Shown: one piece after another, positions 54,756-64,000 of the stretch | Position numbering within the stretch: the first letter of the stretch is position 1 | Layout: each line of letters begins with the position of its first letter | Origin: Aradus depressus | Taxonomy: Eukaryota; Arthropoda; Insecta; Hemiptera; Aradidae | Length of the DNA stretch: 64,000 bases | Assembly (NCBI GenBank): GCA_963662175.1 | Contig: OY759215.1 | Span: 14,745,079 to 14,809,078, forward strand | Direction: 5' to 3' | Position numbers and translations under genes: made by a program | The notes under the pieces: generated by a model | The model's input: only the letters and a program-made list of their open reading frames with translations | What the model was told of the DNA's origin: nothing | The model's database searches: none

Positions 54756-55064
54756 AAAAACATTATTTTTAGCAGATATAATTTAAAAAACGTATTAAAA
54801 TAAATTATTGAAATTTGTAAATTCAAACTCAAATAAACGACTTCCGATTATGCATAGGGCATTTCTGCCGGGAACGAGAATCAATGATTTATTATGTATT
54901 AAAAATATTTGTGTATTTACATTTTAATTTATTTTAAATTTCAAATTTAAATTTACCTGTAGGTACAGCCGGGCAAATCAGCTGCCCTGTCTGCCACACT
55001 CCACCCATACGTCATACATATCCCATTTCTTACCAATTCAATACATTTCCAAAACACAATTTTA
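54756..55064. other. No gene seen
   Basis: AT-rich, then a short GC pocket near 54965-55000. Nothing recognised. Confidence 0.6.
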
Positions 55065-55252
55065 CTTCTTCAGATATACGAAGTGTAGGGGAAACGTTAT
55101 GCTAATCAGTCAGAAATTCGATGTCGAGTTTTCATTGAAATTTCATGTTTTTCCGATCTGATTACAAAAATGAAAAAAAAAAAAAAAAAAAATTGTAGTG
55201 AATATGTGAACGCAATAAGTTTTGATCAAATGAATGTATCGACACGAAAAGA

Positions 55253-55566
55253 GGGCGTCGTAAGCTCAATGGTATCGTGCTTGCTTACTGAACTCAAAAC
55301 TGTGGGTTCGAGACCCGGCAGAGGCCCTTAATCTGGGAAATAGAAAAGTCATGCGGACGCTGTCCTTTAGATGGGACAGTAAGCGATGGTCCCGAGCATG
55401 TACGATATCAGGTACTCGTTAAAGACCCTTACCCAAGATGAAAAAAAATTTATGGTAGGCAAAATGTAGGACTCCCATTGAGTCAGGCTCATGTCCAGCT
55501 GAGCGTCGAAAGAGCACTCTGGTAGTAGGTGATATAACCTCAAGTTATAGCTCGAGCATGAGTGAC
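55253..55566 (+). mobile_element. SINE-A nested in HR1
   Basis: Diverged copy (head GGCGTCGTAAGCTCAATGG, box B GGTTCGAGACCC), inserted right after the HR1 motif TGTATCGACACGAAA. Confidence 0.9.
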
Positions 55567-55665
55567 TATAAATAACTCAACACATTTTATATGTGTATCC
55601 AGAACCCCATAAGAACGACATCTACTAATTTTCAGTCAAATCGTCTAAAAGGGGGGGAGAAATAA

Positions 55666-55897
55666 GGTTTGGTTAGGTTTTTATGACTCATGCCCAGGCT
55701 TTAACTACGAGGTCATATCGCCTACTACCAGAGCGCTCTTTCGTCACTCTGGTGGACATGAGCCCGACTCTACTCGGAGAGTCCTAAATTTTTCCTACCC
55801 TCGGCTCGGGACCATCGCTTAACGTCCCATCCGAAGGACGGCGTGCTTAAGATTATTTTACCTCCCAGATAAAATAAACTAAGGGCCTAAGTCGGGT
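55666..55897 (-). mobile_element. SINE-A nested in HR1, with target duplication
   Basis: GGGAGAAATAA occurs at 55655-55665 and 55898-55908. 5' truncated and lacking part of the middle; tail present as TTTGGTTAGG. Confidence 0.92.
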
Positions 55898-56085
55898 GGG
55901 AGAAATAAAGAGAGGGGCCTAAAACGATATGCTCAAGAAACTGCAGATGGAATGAATGTAACGACACAAAATTTAGAAGCCAAATATTGGTATTGATTGA
56001 GCGGTCGATTAGTTTTGGAGGGAGAGCGGAAACTTAATTCATTAATTCATACTGCCGGTGATTCACCGACGACCTTTTCTGGTTA

Positions 56086-56517
56086 TTAGAGGTCAGATTT
56101 ATGCCTGGTTTCAGGCGGAAAATCTCTGTTTCTCATACGTTGAGAAACAAAAGGCCTTGTACTGGACATAGGCAGAAAGATGATCTCATCAGACTAATTT
56201 ATCTTGGAAATTAGGCTGCTGGACAGAGTATGGCTACAGTATCTTCAGCTGAAATCCGAGCTCTACATCCTAACAGTGTCGATTACTCCTCAATCCCTAA
56301 TTATTCCCACAATCCGGCCGACAGCTTACATTGCCTATTACACACTATATCTTATGTTCTTCGAACTACTGCAATAACGAGTATTACTAAACATGGGATA
56401 ATGCATATCGTCAGCCCCAACTTAAACTAATCTACCAAAATAAATAATAAATACAGAAAGTTTGTATGTGTTTGAGATAATCTAGAAAGGTCCGAATTAA
56501 TCACGAGCATTCTACGG
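56086..56517. other. No recognised gene
   Basis: A 66-codon plus frame at 56230-56430 is unrecognised; an A-rich AAATAAATAATAAATACAG end follows, like a retroelement 3' tail. Confidence 0.45.
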
Positions 56518-56824
56518 GGGCGCCGGTAGCTCAGTGGTATGAGTGCTTGTCTTCTGAGCTGAAGGTCGTGGGTTCGAAACCCGACCGAGGCCCTTAGTTT
56601 ATTTTATCTGGGAGGTAAAATAAGCTTAAACACGCCGTCCTTCGGATGGGACGTTAAGCGATGGTCCCGGAGCCTGTACGTAAAAATTTAGGGTAGGCAA
56701 AATTTAGGACTCCCACAGTAGAGTCGGGCTCATGTCCACCAGAGTGACGAAAGAGCGCTCTGGTAGTAGGCGATATGACCTCGTAGTTAAAGCCCGGGCA
56801 TGAGTCATAAAACCTAACCTAACC
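56518..56824 (+). mobile_element. SINE-A, full ends, internal deletion
   Basis: Complete head and AACCTAACCTAACC tail; about 40 bp around the ATGTCAGGTACTCG block is missing. Its tail touches the first base of the next HR1. Confidence 0.95.
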
Positions 56825-57314
56825 TACTTCCCCAGATCGAATTAATCAATTGACTTTTCGCTCCCTCTCCAAAATCAGTCGACTGTTTGCGCTAATATTC
56901 AACAGTTGACTTACATAAGAGCTCCTAAATCCTCATACTAAATATGTTGATAACGTCATTACATCTGCAGTTATTGGGGTTTTTGAGTTGAGCCCCCTCT
57001 AATCCCCCCCTCCCCTTCTGCTGATTGCGCTGAAAATTAATAAATGGCGTCCTTGTGGGATTTTGAATTCACATATGAAATTTTGTGTCGACACATTCAT
57101 TACAAAGGCCGTTATTAGAGTTTTTGAGTTTAGCCTCCCCCCATAATCTCCCCTTTCCCTTTGGTCGATTTTACTGAAAATCAATAGGTAGGTTCGTTAG
57201 AAGGTTCTGGATTCACATATACAATTTTGTGTCCATACATTCATTCAATCGGGAGTTATCGTGTTCACAAACAGACAGAATATTCGTATACTTACTTTGT
57301 ATAGCTGGGAAAGT
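56825..57314 (+). repeat. HR1
   Basis: Starts TACTTCCCCAGATCGAATTA and ends TTTGTATAGCTGGGAAAGTA. Lacks the outer left hairpin; the SINE lies in its place. Confidence 0.9.
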
Positions 57315-57659
57315 AATAATTAACCGATTTGAATAATTCTTTCACCTTTAAAATTATTATTTCTTACCAGTGGACATAGACTATACATCTTCACGCTTGA
57401 TCAAAAGGGAGCTGAGCTACAGGTAAAATTACAGTAAGTCGGAGGAAAAACGGAAGTTTGGTCGCTACTCATTGTATACGCTGTCTAAACTGTTGAAAAT
57501 ATATCAAAATGATGTATGGAAGTATTGTTGGCGAAGAAGAAGTTATGCAGTAGACTCATAAACCCCTAACAACTGCCGATGTAACGATGCAATGAAAATA
57601 CATTATAATCCTCAGGTCAATCAAGACTGGTCAATATAAGAGAAAGAAATGCCAGTTTG
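57315..57659. other. No gene; HR1 scrap
   Basis: CTAACAACTGCCGATGTAACG at about 57566 is a short HR1 relic. Nothing else. Confidence 0.55.
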
Positions 57660-58495
57660 AACGGGAGTCATTTCTTGAGTGATATGTGAATAATTTTATG
57701 AATAGGTTAATCAAATTATCCAAAAATATGAAAACACCATGGGACGGTCATTTCTTGATTAACATGTGAATAGTTTTATGAATAGGTCAATCAAATTATC
57801 TAAAAATATGGGAACACCTTGGTACGGCCATTTCTTGATTAATATGTGAATAGTTTTATGAATAGGTCAATCAAATTATCTAAAAATATGGGAACACCTT
57901 GGTACGGCCATTTCTTGATTAATATGTGAATAGTTTTATGAATAGGTCAATCAAATTATCTAAAAATATGGGAACACCTTGGTACGGCCATTTCTTGATT
58001 AACATGTGAATAGTTTTATGAATAGGTCAATCAAATTATCTAAAAATATGGGAACACCTTGGTACGGCCATTTCTTGATTAATATGTGAATAGTTTTATG
58101 AATAGGTCAATCAAATTATCTAAAAATATGGGAACACCTTGGTACGGCCATTTCTTGATTAATATGTGAATAGTTTTATGAATAGGTCAATCAAATTATC
58201 TAAAAATATGGGAACACCTTGGTACGGCCATTTCTTGATTAATATGTGAATAGTTTTATGAATAGGTCAATCAAATTATCCAAACATTTGAGAACTCTTG
58301 GAATCAGTCATTTTGTGATTAATATTTGAACTGGTTTATCAAATTATTCAAAAACTGGGCAGCAGTTGGGGGCCAATAATTTTTTGATTAATATGTGAAT
58401 AAGTTGCTCAATTTATACAAAAATTTGAGAGCACTTGGAGGCAGTCAATTTGTGATTAATGAACCGGTTTATCAAATTATCCAAAATTTTGTATT
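57660..58495 (+). repeat. 80-bp tandem repeat, about 8 good copies plus decayed edge
   Basis: Unit phrases: TTTCTTGATTAATATGTGAA, TAGTTTTATGAATAGGTCAA, TCAAATTATCTAAAAATATG, GGAACACCTTGGTACGGCC. The central copies are nearly identical; copies become degenerate from 58280 rightward, a pattern of ongoing homogenisation in the middle. Confidence 0.96.
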
Positions 58496-58914
58496 TAACA
58501 GCAATGCATTGCCTCCACATCTTATTACAACCACTGGCAAAAAAATACGACAGTGTTTACCGATACTGAGCAGTAAATATAACATTCGTTAACAAAATTG
58601 ACTATCTTTGAAAGTGACATAAACGAGAACATTTTTTTTTTTTTTTTTTGACTAGTTAAATATTTTTAAACCGGTTTTAGCAATCGACCTAATACATCTA
58701 AAAAAAAACACAAAATAAAATATATGATGTGGCCAGAAATATAACTTGAAAATATTTTTTATGGACATTTTTTGCACATTCTTTGGGAAGTATAAGTTTG
58801 TGCGTATTGATCCTATCTCTGACATATGGACCATTGGAAAATTAATAAAGAATATGTTTAGTAAGGACCAATTTTTCCAAAGGAGTAATAGTTTACGCGT
58901 AAATCGAGCAAACG
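58496..58914. other. No gene seen
   Basis: AT-rich with a T-run at 58631-58649. Confidence 0.6.
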
Positions 58915-59310
58915 TCTAAAAAAAATGGGTTTCAAGACGTAATTTTCGGCATTTATCTCGAAAATCAGGCGATCTTTGAAAAATCATATTTAATATAAAA
59001 TATGCTTTAAAGTGTTCCCTAAAGAAATTATTGTTTAGGTCATAAATATAAATGATATGTTGTGAAATGTACTTAGGTCCCGAAGTAAACTGGTCTTACT
59101 TTTCGTCCGACTTCGGCCAAAATCTAATCAGATCTCAGTTAGCCCTTGTGGAATCTTAATTTTAAATTTCTAGTTTAATGCTACAATAGTTTCCGAGCTA
59201 AAGCGCTCACAAACAAATATAATCGCTAAAATAGTCATAAACTTGTTCAGAGGGGACTTTGAAACGTGATATTTCGTTGAATACTCGATCTCAAAATTTC
59301 GCATAATAAA
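58915..59310 (+). repeat. HR2
   Basis: Reverse-order match to 31587-32030: TTTAGGTCATAAATA, GTACTTAGGTCCCGAAGTAA, CAAAATCTAATCAGATCT, AAACGTGATATTTCGTTGAA, CTCGATCTCAAAATTTCGC. The terminal hairpin is lost. Confidence 0.78.
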
Positions 59311-59866
59311 AAACTTATTTTATTATATTAAATAAAGTAATTATTAAAATATTTGTCATATAAAATAACAACACAGATATGAAAATAGGGAATACACAAA
59401 TATATTATAATTAAAATTAATCAAGTAGTAATTATTCAAGCAAGAAAGGCGAATTAAGCAAATAGAAATTGAAAGAAAATTTCAATTTGACAAATGTGAA
59501 CGATAAGGGAACACATTTGCAAACCAATTTAGGAAATGGCATATTTTAGAGCAAAGAGGTTAGCTCAGGTGGGTTACATGAACAAATTGAATGTACGATA
59601 AACATTTAATCAACTTAAGTCCCTACGGGGTTTCACAGCAGGATAACCTTACTCCCAGCATGTAAATAAAAGTTATTTCAAACTAGCAGGTTATTTACAG
59701 GTTATAGTGTTTTATCAATCAACTACTTGATAAAGTGAAACATGTAAACAAATAGTTTTTGGCGTACTTTATTGAATTTATTTATGTTAAACATGCGTAT
59801 TCTTTAGATAAATGGACAAATAAAAGAATAAGTAAAATTGTGTAGGTAGTAAATTTGAAGACTTAC
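59311..59866. other. No gene seen
   Basis: AT-rich and apparently single copy; would be intron if the neighbouring exon is real. Confidence 0.5.
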
Positions 59867-59978
59867 CGTGATGGATGGTTCAGTTTATAGGATGTTCTTT
59901 TAGATTTTCCGAACGAGTTGAATGTAGCAGCAAAAATGATTTTCTTGTCATACCTTCCTTGTGATAATGAAGCACACC
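59867..59978 (-). CDS. Candidate host exon, 112 nt
   Basis: Minus strand: acceptor (GAAAATGTTTTAG) just before 59978 and a consensus donor (ACG|GTAAGT) just after 59867. One frame is open through the exon, entering in phase 1 and leaving in phase 2; it reads SLSQGRYDKKIIFAATFNS and later FGKSKRTSYKLNHPS. Composition is protein-like and not low complexity. The other two frames are closed. I do not recognise the protein; no neighbouring exon could be linked with confidence. Confidence 0.35.
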
Positions 59979-60164
59979 CTAAAACATTTTCAGAGGTAAA
60001 CCACACCCACTGGCAAACTTAAGAGAAAAAAAAATTGTTTCTGGTGTTTTGAAAAAAACTGTTCTTTGTCTAACTTTTGTAGATACCTCTTAAAGAAAAG
60101 TAACACAACTTCTATTGATGAAAAAAAAAGTCGAAAAACACGGAAGTCCTGGTACACTTAGGAG

Positions 60165-60560
60165 TTAAGGTCCGATTGTACAAATTCCAAGGTGGAACTT
60201 AGTCTGCAAACGGGTGGAGACTAGACGATAGAACAAACAATAGTTTGTCATAAATGTGTCGTAACGGTTGAAGGAGTAACGGATCACGTCGAGACAGATG
60301 GTCGGGGAGTCGATCCGACAGACTGCTCGGCCGGTACGAGTGTGTGGCTGAGGAGGGTGGTAGGGAGGGGGACAGGGTGGCGACCTCAAGGCGCATGTCC
60401 ATTCGGCCCTATTGACTGACACCATGGCATGGTCCGTGTGATGGGCAGGAGCCGCCAGCCGGCCACTGTGGCAGCATGCTGCTGGTCCTACAGACACCTG
60501 TTGTAGGCCGATAGCGCTATGGACACACAATGCTTCACTTGGATGCACTTTTCAAACCAA
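60165..60560. other. GC-rich island
   Basis: The only long GC-rich single-copy stretch in the right half. Two minus frames (60165-60548, 127 codons; 60199-60402) stay open largely because stops are rare in GC-rich DNA. Pro/His-rich, no domain recognised. Could be a promoter-proximal or untranslated exon. Confidence 0.35.
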
Positions 60561-60744
60561 ACCCGGCTCCTCCCTCTAACAATGACCCAACCTGTTTGAT
60601 TCATCCTTCATATTGCTTGAATCACACTTTCTTATCATCGTAAAGTGTCCGTATCTTGGATGAGGGGTCAATGAATCGCTCTCACGGCAATTTACAAGCG
60701 AAACTCGGACATATTCGAAATTGAAATTTTGAACCAAAATATCC

Positions 60745-61232
60745 AGAAGTGTAGGGGAAGTTATGCAATCGATCAAAAATTCGATGCGGAGTTTTCAACG
60801 GAATTTCATGTTTACAGAACTAGATTCCAAATATGAAAAAAAAAAATAATTCCCGATAGAATAAATGTATCGACACGAAATTTTATGAGTGAATCCAGAA
60901 TCCTCTAACGACGACACATATTGATTTTCAGCCGTATCAACCAAAGGGAAGGGGGATTAGGACGGTGGCTGAACTAAAAAACTCTAATAACAGCTGATAG
61001 AATGAATGTATCGACACGAAATTTTATATGTGTGACCAAAACCCTATAGCAAGAACACCGATCTGTTTTCGAACAAATCGGCAAATGCCAAATAACTGCC
61101 GTATGTAAGTCAACTATTGCATATTAGCGCAAACGCTCGAATGGTTTTGAAGGGGGGGGGGGGCGAAATTTTAATTGATTAACTCGTCCTGAGAAATTAA
61201 ATTGCCGGTGATTCACAGACGACTTTTTTTAT
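60745..61232 (-). repeat. HR1, near complete
   Basis: GTGTAGGGGAAGTTATG, two modules, a G run near 61153, TTGCCGGTGATTCACAGACG and T7. Confidence 0.92.
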
Positions 61233-61239
61233 GTCCTTA

Positions 61240-61560
61240 ATGTAATAAAATATTATAATCAAGCGAAAATTAGAGATCGAATGTTTGACCATTTTCTCGA
61301 TGGTGTCAGTCAGTGTGTATGTGATTTGAACATTTTGTGCCCTCTAACACTGAAATGATTGCAGCTTTCAACTTGAAATTTGAAATGAAGATGTCACAAC
61401 TGCTAACTCAGATCTGATTGGATTTTGGCAGAAATGCGACGAAAATTAAGACTGTTACTTCAGGACCAGGTTCATTTCACCCGATACAACATATATTTAT
61501 GACCTAATTATCGTCTGTTCAGATAAACGTTATAGAGAAAACTGAACTGCACATTTTATG
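61240..61560 (-). repeat. HR2
   Basis: AATATTATAATCAAGCGAAA, GACCATTTTCTCGATGGTGT, AACTTGAAATTTGAAATGAA, GATCTGATTGGATTTTGGC. It directly follows an HR1 in the same orientation. Confidence 0.8.
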
Positions 61561-61930
61561 TACAATACATTTTTTCTAAAGTCGCTTGGTTTGCGAGAAT
61601 GTCATTTTGAAACCTATTTTTTTTATTGTTTGCTTGATTTACTCGAAAACGGATAGTCCTATCGAAAAACTTGTTCTTGTCAAAAATGTTCCTTATTAAA
61701 TTTCCATAATTAAATTAACATAATGTCCTTAGATTTAGATAACACCAATAGGAACAAAGTTATGGAGCCCTAAAAATCAAACAGTATATTTTCTGAAGAA
61801 ATATTTCAAATTCTTTTAACGCATTGCAACAATTTTTTTATCTTATTGAAAACGATGAAATAAAGAAAATAATAAATAATAATAAAAAGTCCTCTTTTCC
61901 ACCACATTTCTCTTAATAAATACAGTAAAG
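61561..61930. other. No gene seen
   Basis: AT-rich; nothing recognised. Confidence 0.6.
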
Positions 61931-62147
61931 TGACTTATGCCCGGGCTTTGACTGTGGGAGACCTAAATTATGCCTAACTAGATTTATCGACCGAGAATAG
62001 GGATCTTTAACGAGTATCTGACATTTCACAGGCTCGGGAAAATCGCTCAACGTCCCGTCTGAAGGATGGTGTGCTCAAGGTTTTTTCACCTTCCAAATAA
62101 AAAACTTTCGAACCAACTATCTTAACCTCAATAGGCAAGCACTAGCC
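61931..62147 (-). mobile_element. SINE-A, old
   Basis: TATGCCCGGGCTTTGACTG to CTTTCGAACCAAC; body internally deleted. Confidence 0.85.
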
Positions 62148-62414
62148 AATAAATCCATTGAATTATAACAAGTTAAAAAAAAAAAAAAAAACTACATATA
62201 CCTATACATTTTACGCTGTTTCTAGTGAAATTAATGAATAGTCGATTATGATTGTTACCATAAATTGTATATAGCACAAATTTATTCTTTATTCTTTTGT
62301 TTTAATTAAAAAAAAAAACTAAATATATTAGAAGTAGTTCTACGTCATCGGTTGAGGCAAAGTCGTAGCTTTTTTTTTTGTTTGTCTATTACTTGGTTCA
62401 TGACGCGTGCCCCC

Positions 62415-62478
62415 CCCCCCCCGGCTATTCGCCCGCGGAAAGCACCCCCATATGCCCCCCGCCTCGATCCAGCCCTGT
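62415..62478 (-). mobile_element. Possible solo hAT end
   Basis: The minus strand begins CAGGGCTGGATCGAGGCGGG, similar in style to the hAT end at 17684 (CAATGCTGAATTA, then G-rich). No matching other end found. Confidence 0.3.
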
Positions 62479-62669
62479 AGGGATCCAATCCCATATTCCC
62501 TTCCGATTTCTTTTTTTTTTTTTTTTTTATTTACAAACAGATATTTACAACTGTATAAAAATAAATCAATTTAAATTTATTATTTAAAATTCTTCAAGAA
62601 AGATGGGGCCACAAAGGAATGTTTTGCATTCCCTACATTTCTTTTTTGTTTTCATCGGTTTTTTTACAT

Positions 62670-63172
62670 TTTACTTCCTCAACTATACGAAGTTATGTAA
62701 TCGGTTAGAAATTTCATGTTTTCCAACCCTTTGATTTCAAAAATGAAAAAAAGAATCGTCTTATACTTATTTAGCGCAAATTAATTAACTAAGTTTTCCC
62801 TCTCCCAGTAAAACCAAACGACCGTTTTGCTAAAAATCAATAGTAGACTTACACAAGGACTTCTAAGATTTGGTGTCGCTAAGTTCACAACATAGGCAGT
62901 TATTAGGGTATTTGAGTTGAACTTAAATGAAATAAAACATAAGTTTATTAGTGGTATTGTCTAATTTCACATAATATATATATACATGGGAGTACTTTCG
63001 GTATTTCTACCATCCTCAGCCAAAAGCATGAGAGATAAGACTCCATTTCATTTAAATTTATTTGAATAGTTTCACAATATTTCTGCAATAATGTCAGTTT
63101 TCATTTGTTTATTTGAGCTGAGCCCCACCTCAGATCCCTCCTTCTCGTTGGCCGATATGTCTGGAAAATGAA
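62670..63172. repeat. HR1 mosaic, interrupted
   Basis: Minus-oriented end (TATACGAAGTTATGTAATCG) to about 62755, then plus-oriented block (AGTTTTCCCTCTCCCAG...) to about 62920, a gap of about 180 bp, then GAGCCCCACC and TGGCCGATATGTCTG to 63172. The gap looks like a separate insert flanked by AATGAAAT-like words. Confidence 0.75.
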
Positions 63173-64000
63173 TTTATTTTATTAGCTTTCCAGATCTGTA
63201 ATAACATGCTCGGTAAATTTAATTAATTTGTCTTAAATTATATTTATTTGTTTTTATTCACTTTAAATTATATTTTACATTTATATAATTCTAGAGTTCT
63301 ACCTATATAAATACCAACACTTTACTGTTAGCTTCACTTTATTAGATTGTATATACCTATACATTTTTTATTTTTATATTTATTATTATCTTGTAAATAT
63401 ATGAGGCGCTGAGTTCCGAAAGTCGTTCTTTCCGAAATGAGTGGTTCTTCAGAAAATGCAAAAAAGTGTTTAAAATCAACCGAAATGGTTTTATTATTGA
63501 CTTTTAATTTCATTTTGTGTGGTTGGCAATACTGATGGTTCATACCAAGGGAAAAATAACGTAGATCAAATGGAAAGGAGCAGGAACACTTTTAAATTAG
63601 TAAAGAAGCAGTTTTGCCACCAGTTTTGGAACTATCGGTCCAGTAAAGAACCAGTTTTGACACAATTTCACTCTCGAGGAAGAAAAAAAGTATTAGTAAA
63701 CAAAAACCTTATTTAATAAAGAAAAAGTTCAGTGAACAAATAAACACATGAATAAAAATATTTTTCTTAAATCTCTCTCTTGAAAACTCTCAAATTGGAG
63801 GCAAAGTGACTAAAATAAAGACAAGACGACACTGTATATCTCAGTCAGCATAAGAAGTAGGTACCTAAATAATACTTGTCATAAAAATTAAAATGCGCAT
63901 AAGGAAAAATAACAAAAAAAACAACATAGGTGAAATGCTTAAAACAAACGTACCATTAGGTACAACTTTTTTTTTTTCATACAAAATCTGTAAAAGTAGA
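63173..64000. other. No recognised gene
   Basis: AT-rich. A 65-codon basic frame at 63519-63716 and a minus frame at 63334-63543 overlap by 25 bp; neither is recognised. Confidence 0.45.

Larger units (their letters stand above)
55065..56085 (-). repeat. HR1, near complete, carrying two SINE-A
   Basis: Right-end hairpin remnant TATACGAAGTGTAGGGGAAA at 55073, distal hairpin GCCGGTGATTCACCGACGAC near 56053-56072. Removing 55253-55566 and 55666-55897 restores an HR1 in the normal block order. Confidence 0.9.

Noticed and set aside
57660..58495. CRISPR-like array
   Set aside because: 80-bp units abut without unique spacers, and the DNA is eukaryotic.

Overview
This window is AT-rich animal DNA, almost certainly arthropod and perhaps a hemipteran insect. 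The evidence is the element mix (jockey-type LINEs, Penelope, Helitron, hAT, pogo/Tigger and tRNA-derived SINEs) and short tracts of the TTAGG-type insect telomere unit on SINE tails. The species call is inference. No complete gene is visible. The longest open frames are transposon remnants, antisense shadows, or frames held open by tandem repeats. Two short minus-strand stretches (40656-40732 and 59867-59978) have good splice sites and open frames, and are the only candidates for host exons.

Layout. 1-11 kb: degraded LINE, several SINE-A copies, one pogo-like element with an inner palindrome, one SINE-B. 11-21 kb: nested inverted-repeat elements, HR1 copies, a Tigger with a transposase tail, an HR1 split by a hAT with perfect 8-bp target duplications, and a Penelope GIY-YIG remnant. 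21.6-24.2 kb: a 2.6-kb satellite-like array of about 33-bp units, closed by a palindromic MITE and a 524-bp Helitron whose near twin lies inverted at 26.4-26.9 kb. 27-37 kb: LINE debris, HR2, foldback elements. 37-46 kb: pogo-like element, a 414-bp palindrome made of two head-to-head HR1 ends, hAT and jockey pieces. 47-58 kb: HR1-dense, with SINEs and a Tigger nested inside HR1, ending in an 80-bp tandem array. 58-64 kb: HR2/HR1, a GC-rich island and AT-rich filler.

Repeat names used here. SINE-A: tRNA-headed SINE of about 345 bp, roughly 20 copies, 3' tail of AACCT units. SINE-B: shorter tRNA-headed SINE. HR1: about 570-bp element, not one I recognise, more than 25 copies, with a hairpin at each end, an 11-bp terminal inverted repeat and an inner array of about 150-bp modules. 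HR2: a diverged relative with the same end design. HR1/HR2 strand '+' means the GGGGAAGTA-type end is on the right. The nesting order (SINE-A, hAT and Tigger all inserted into HR1) makes HR1 an older layer.
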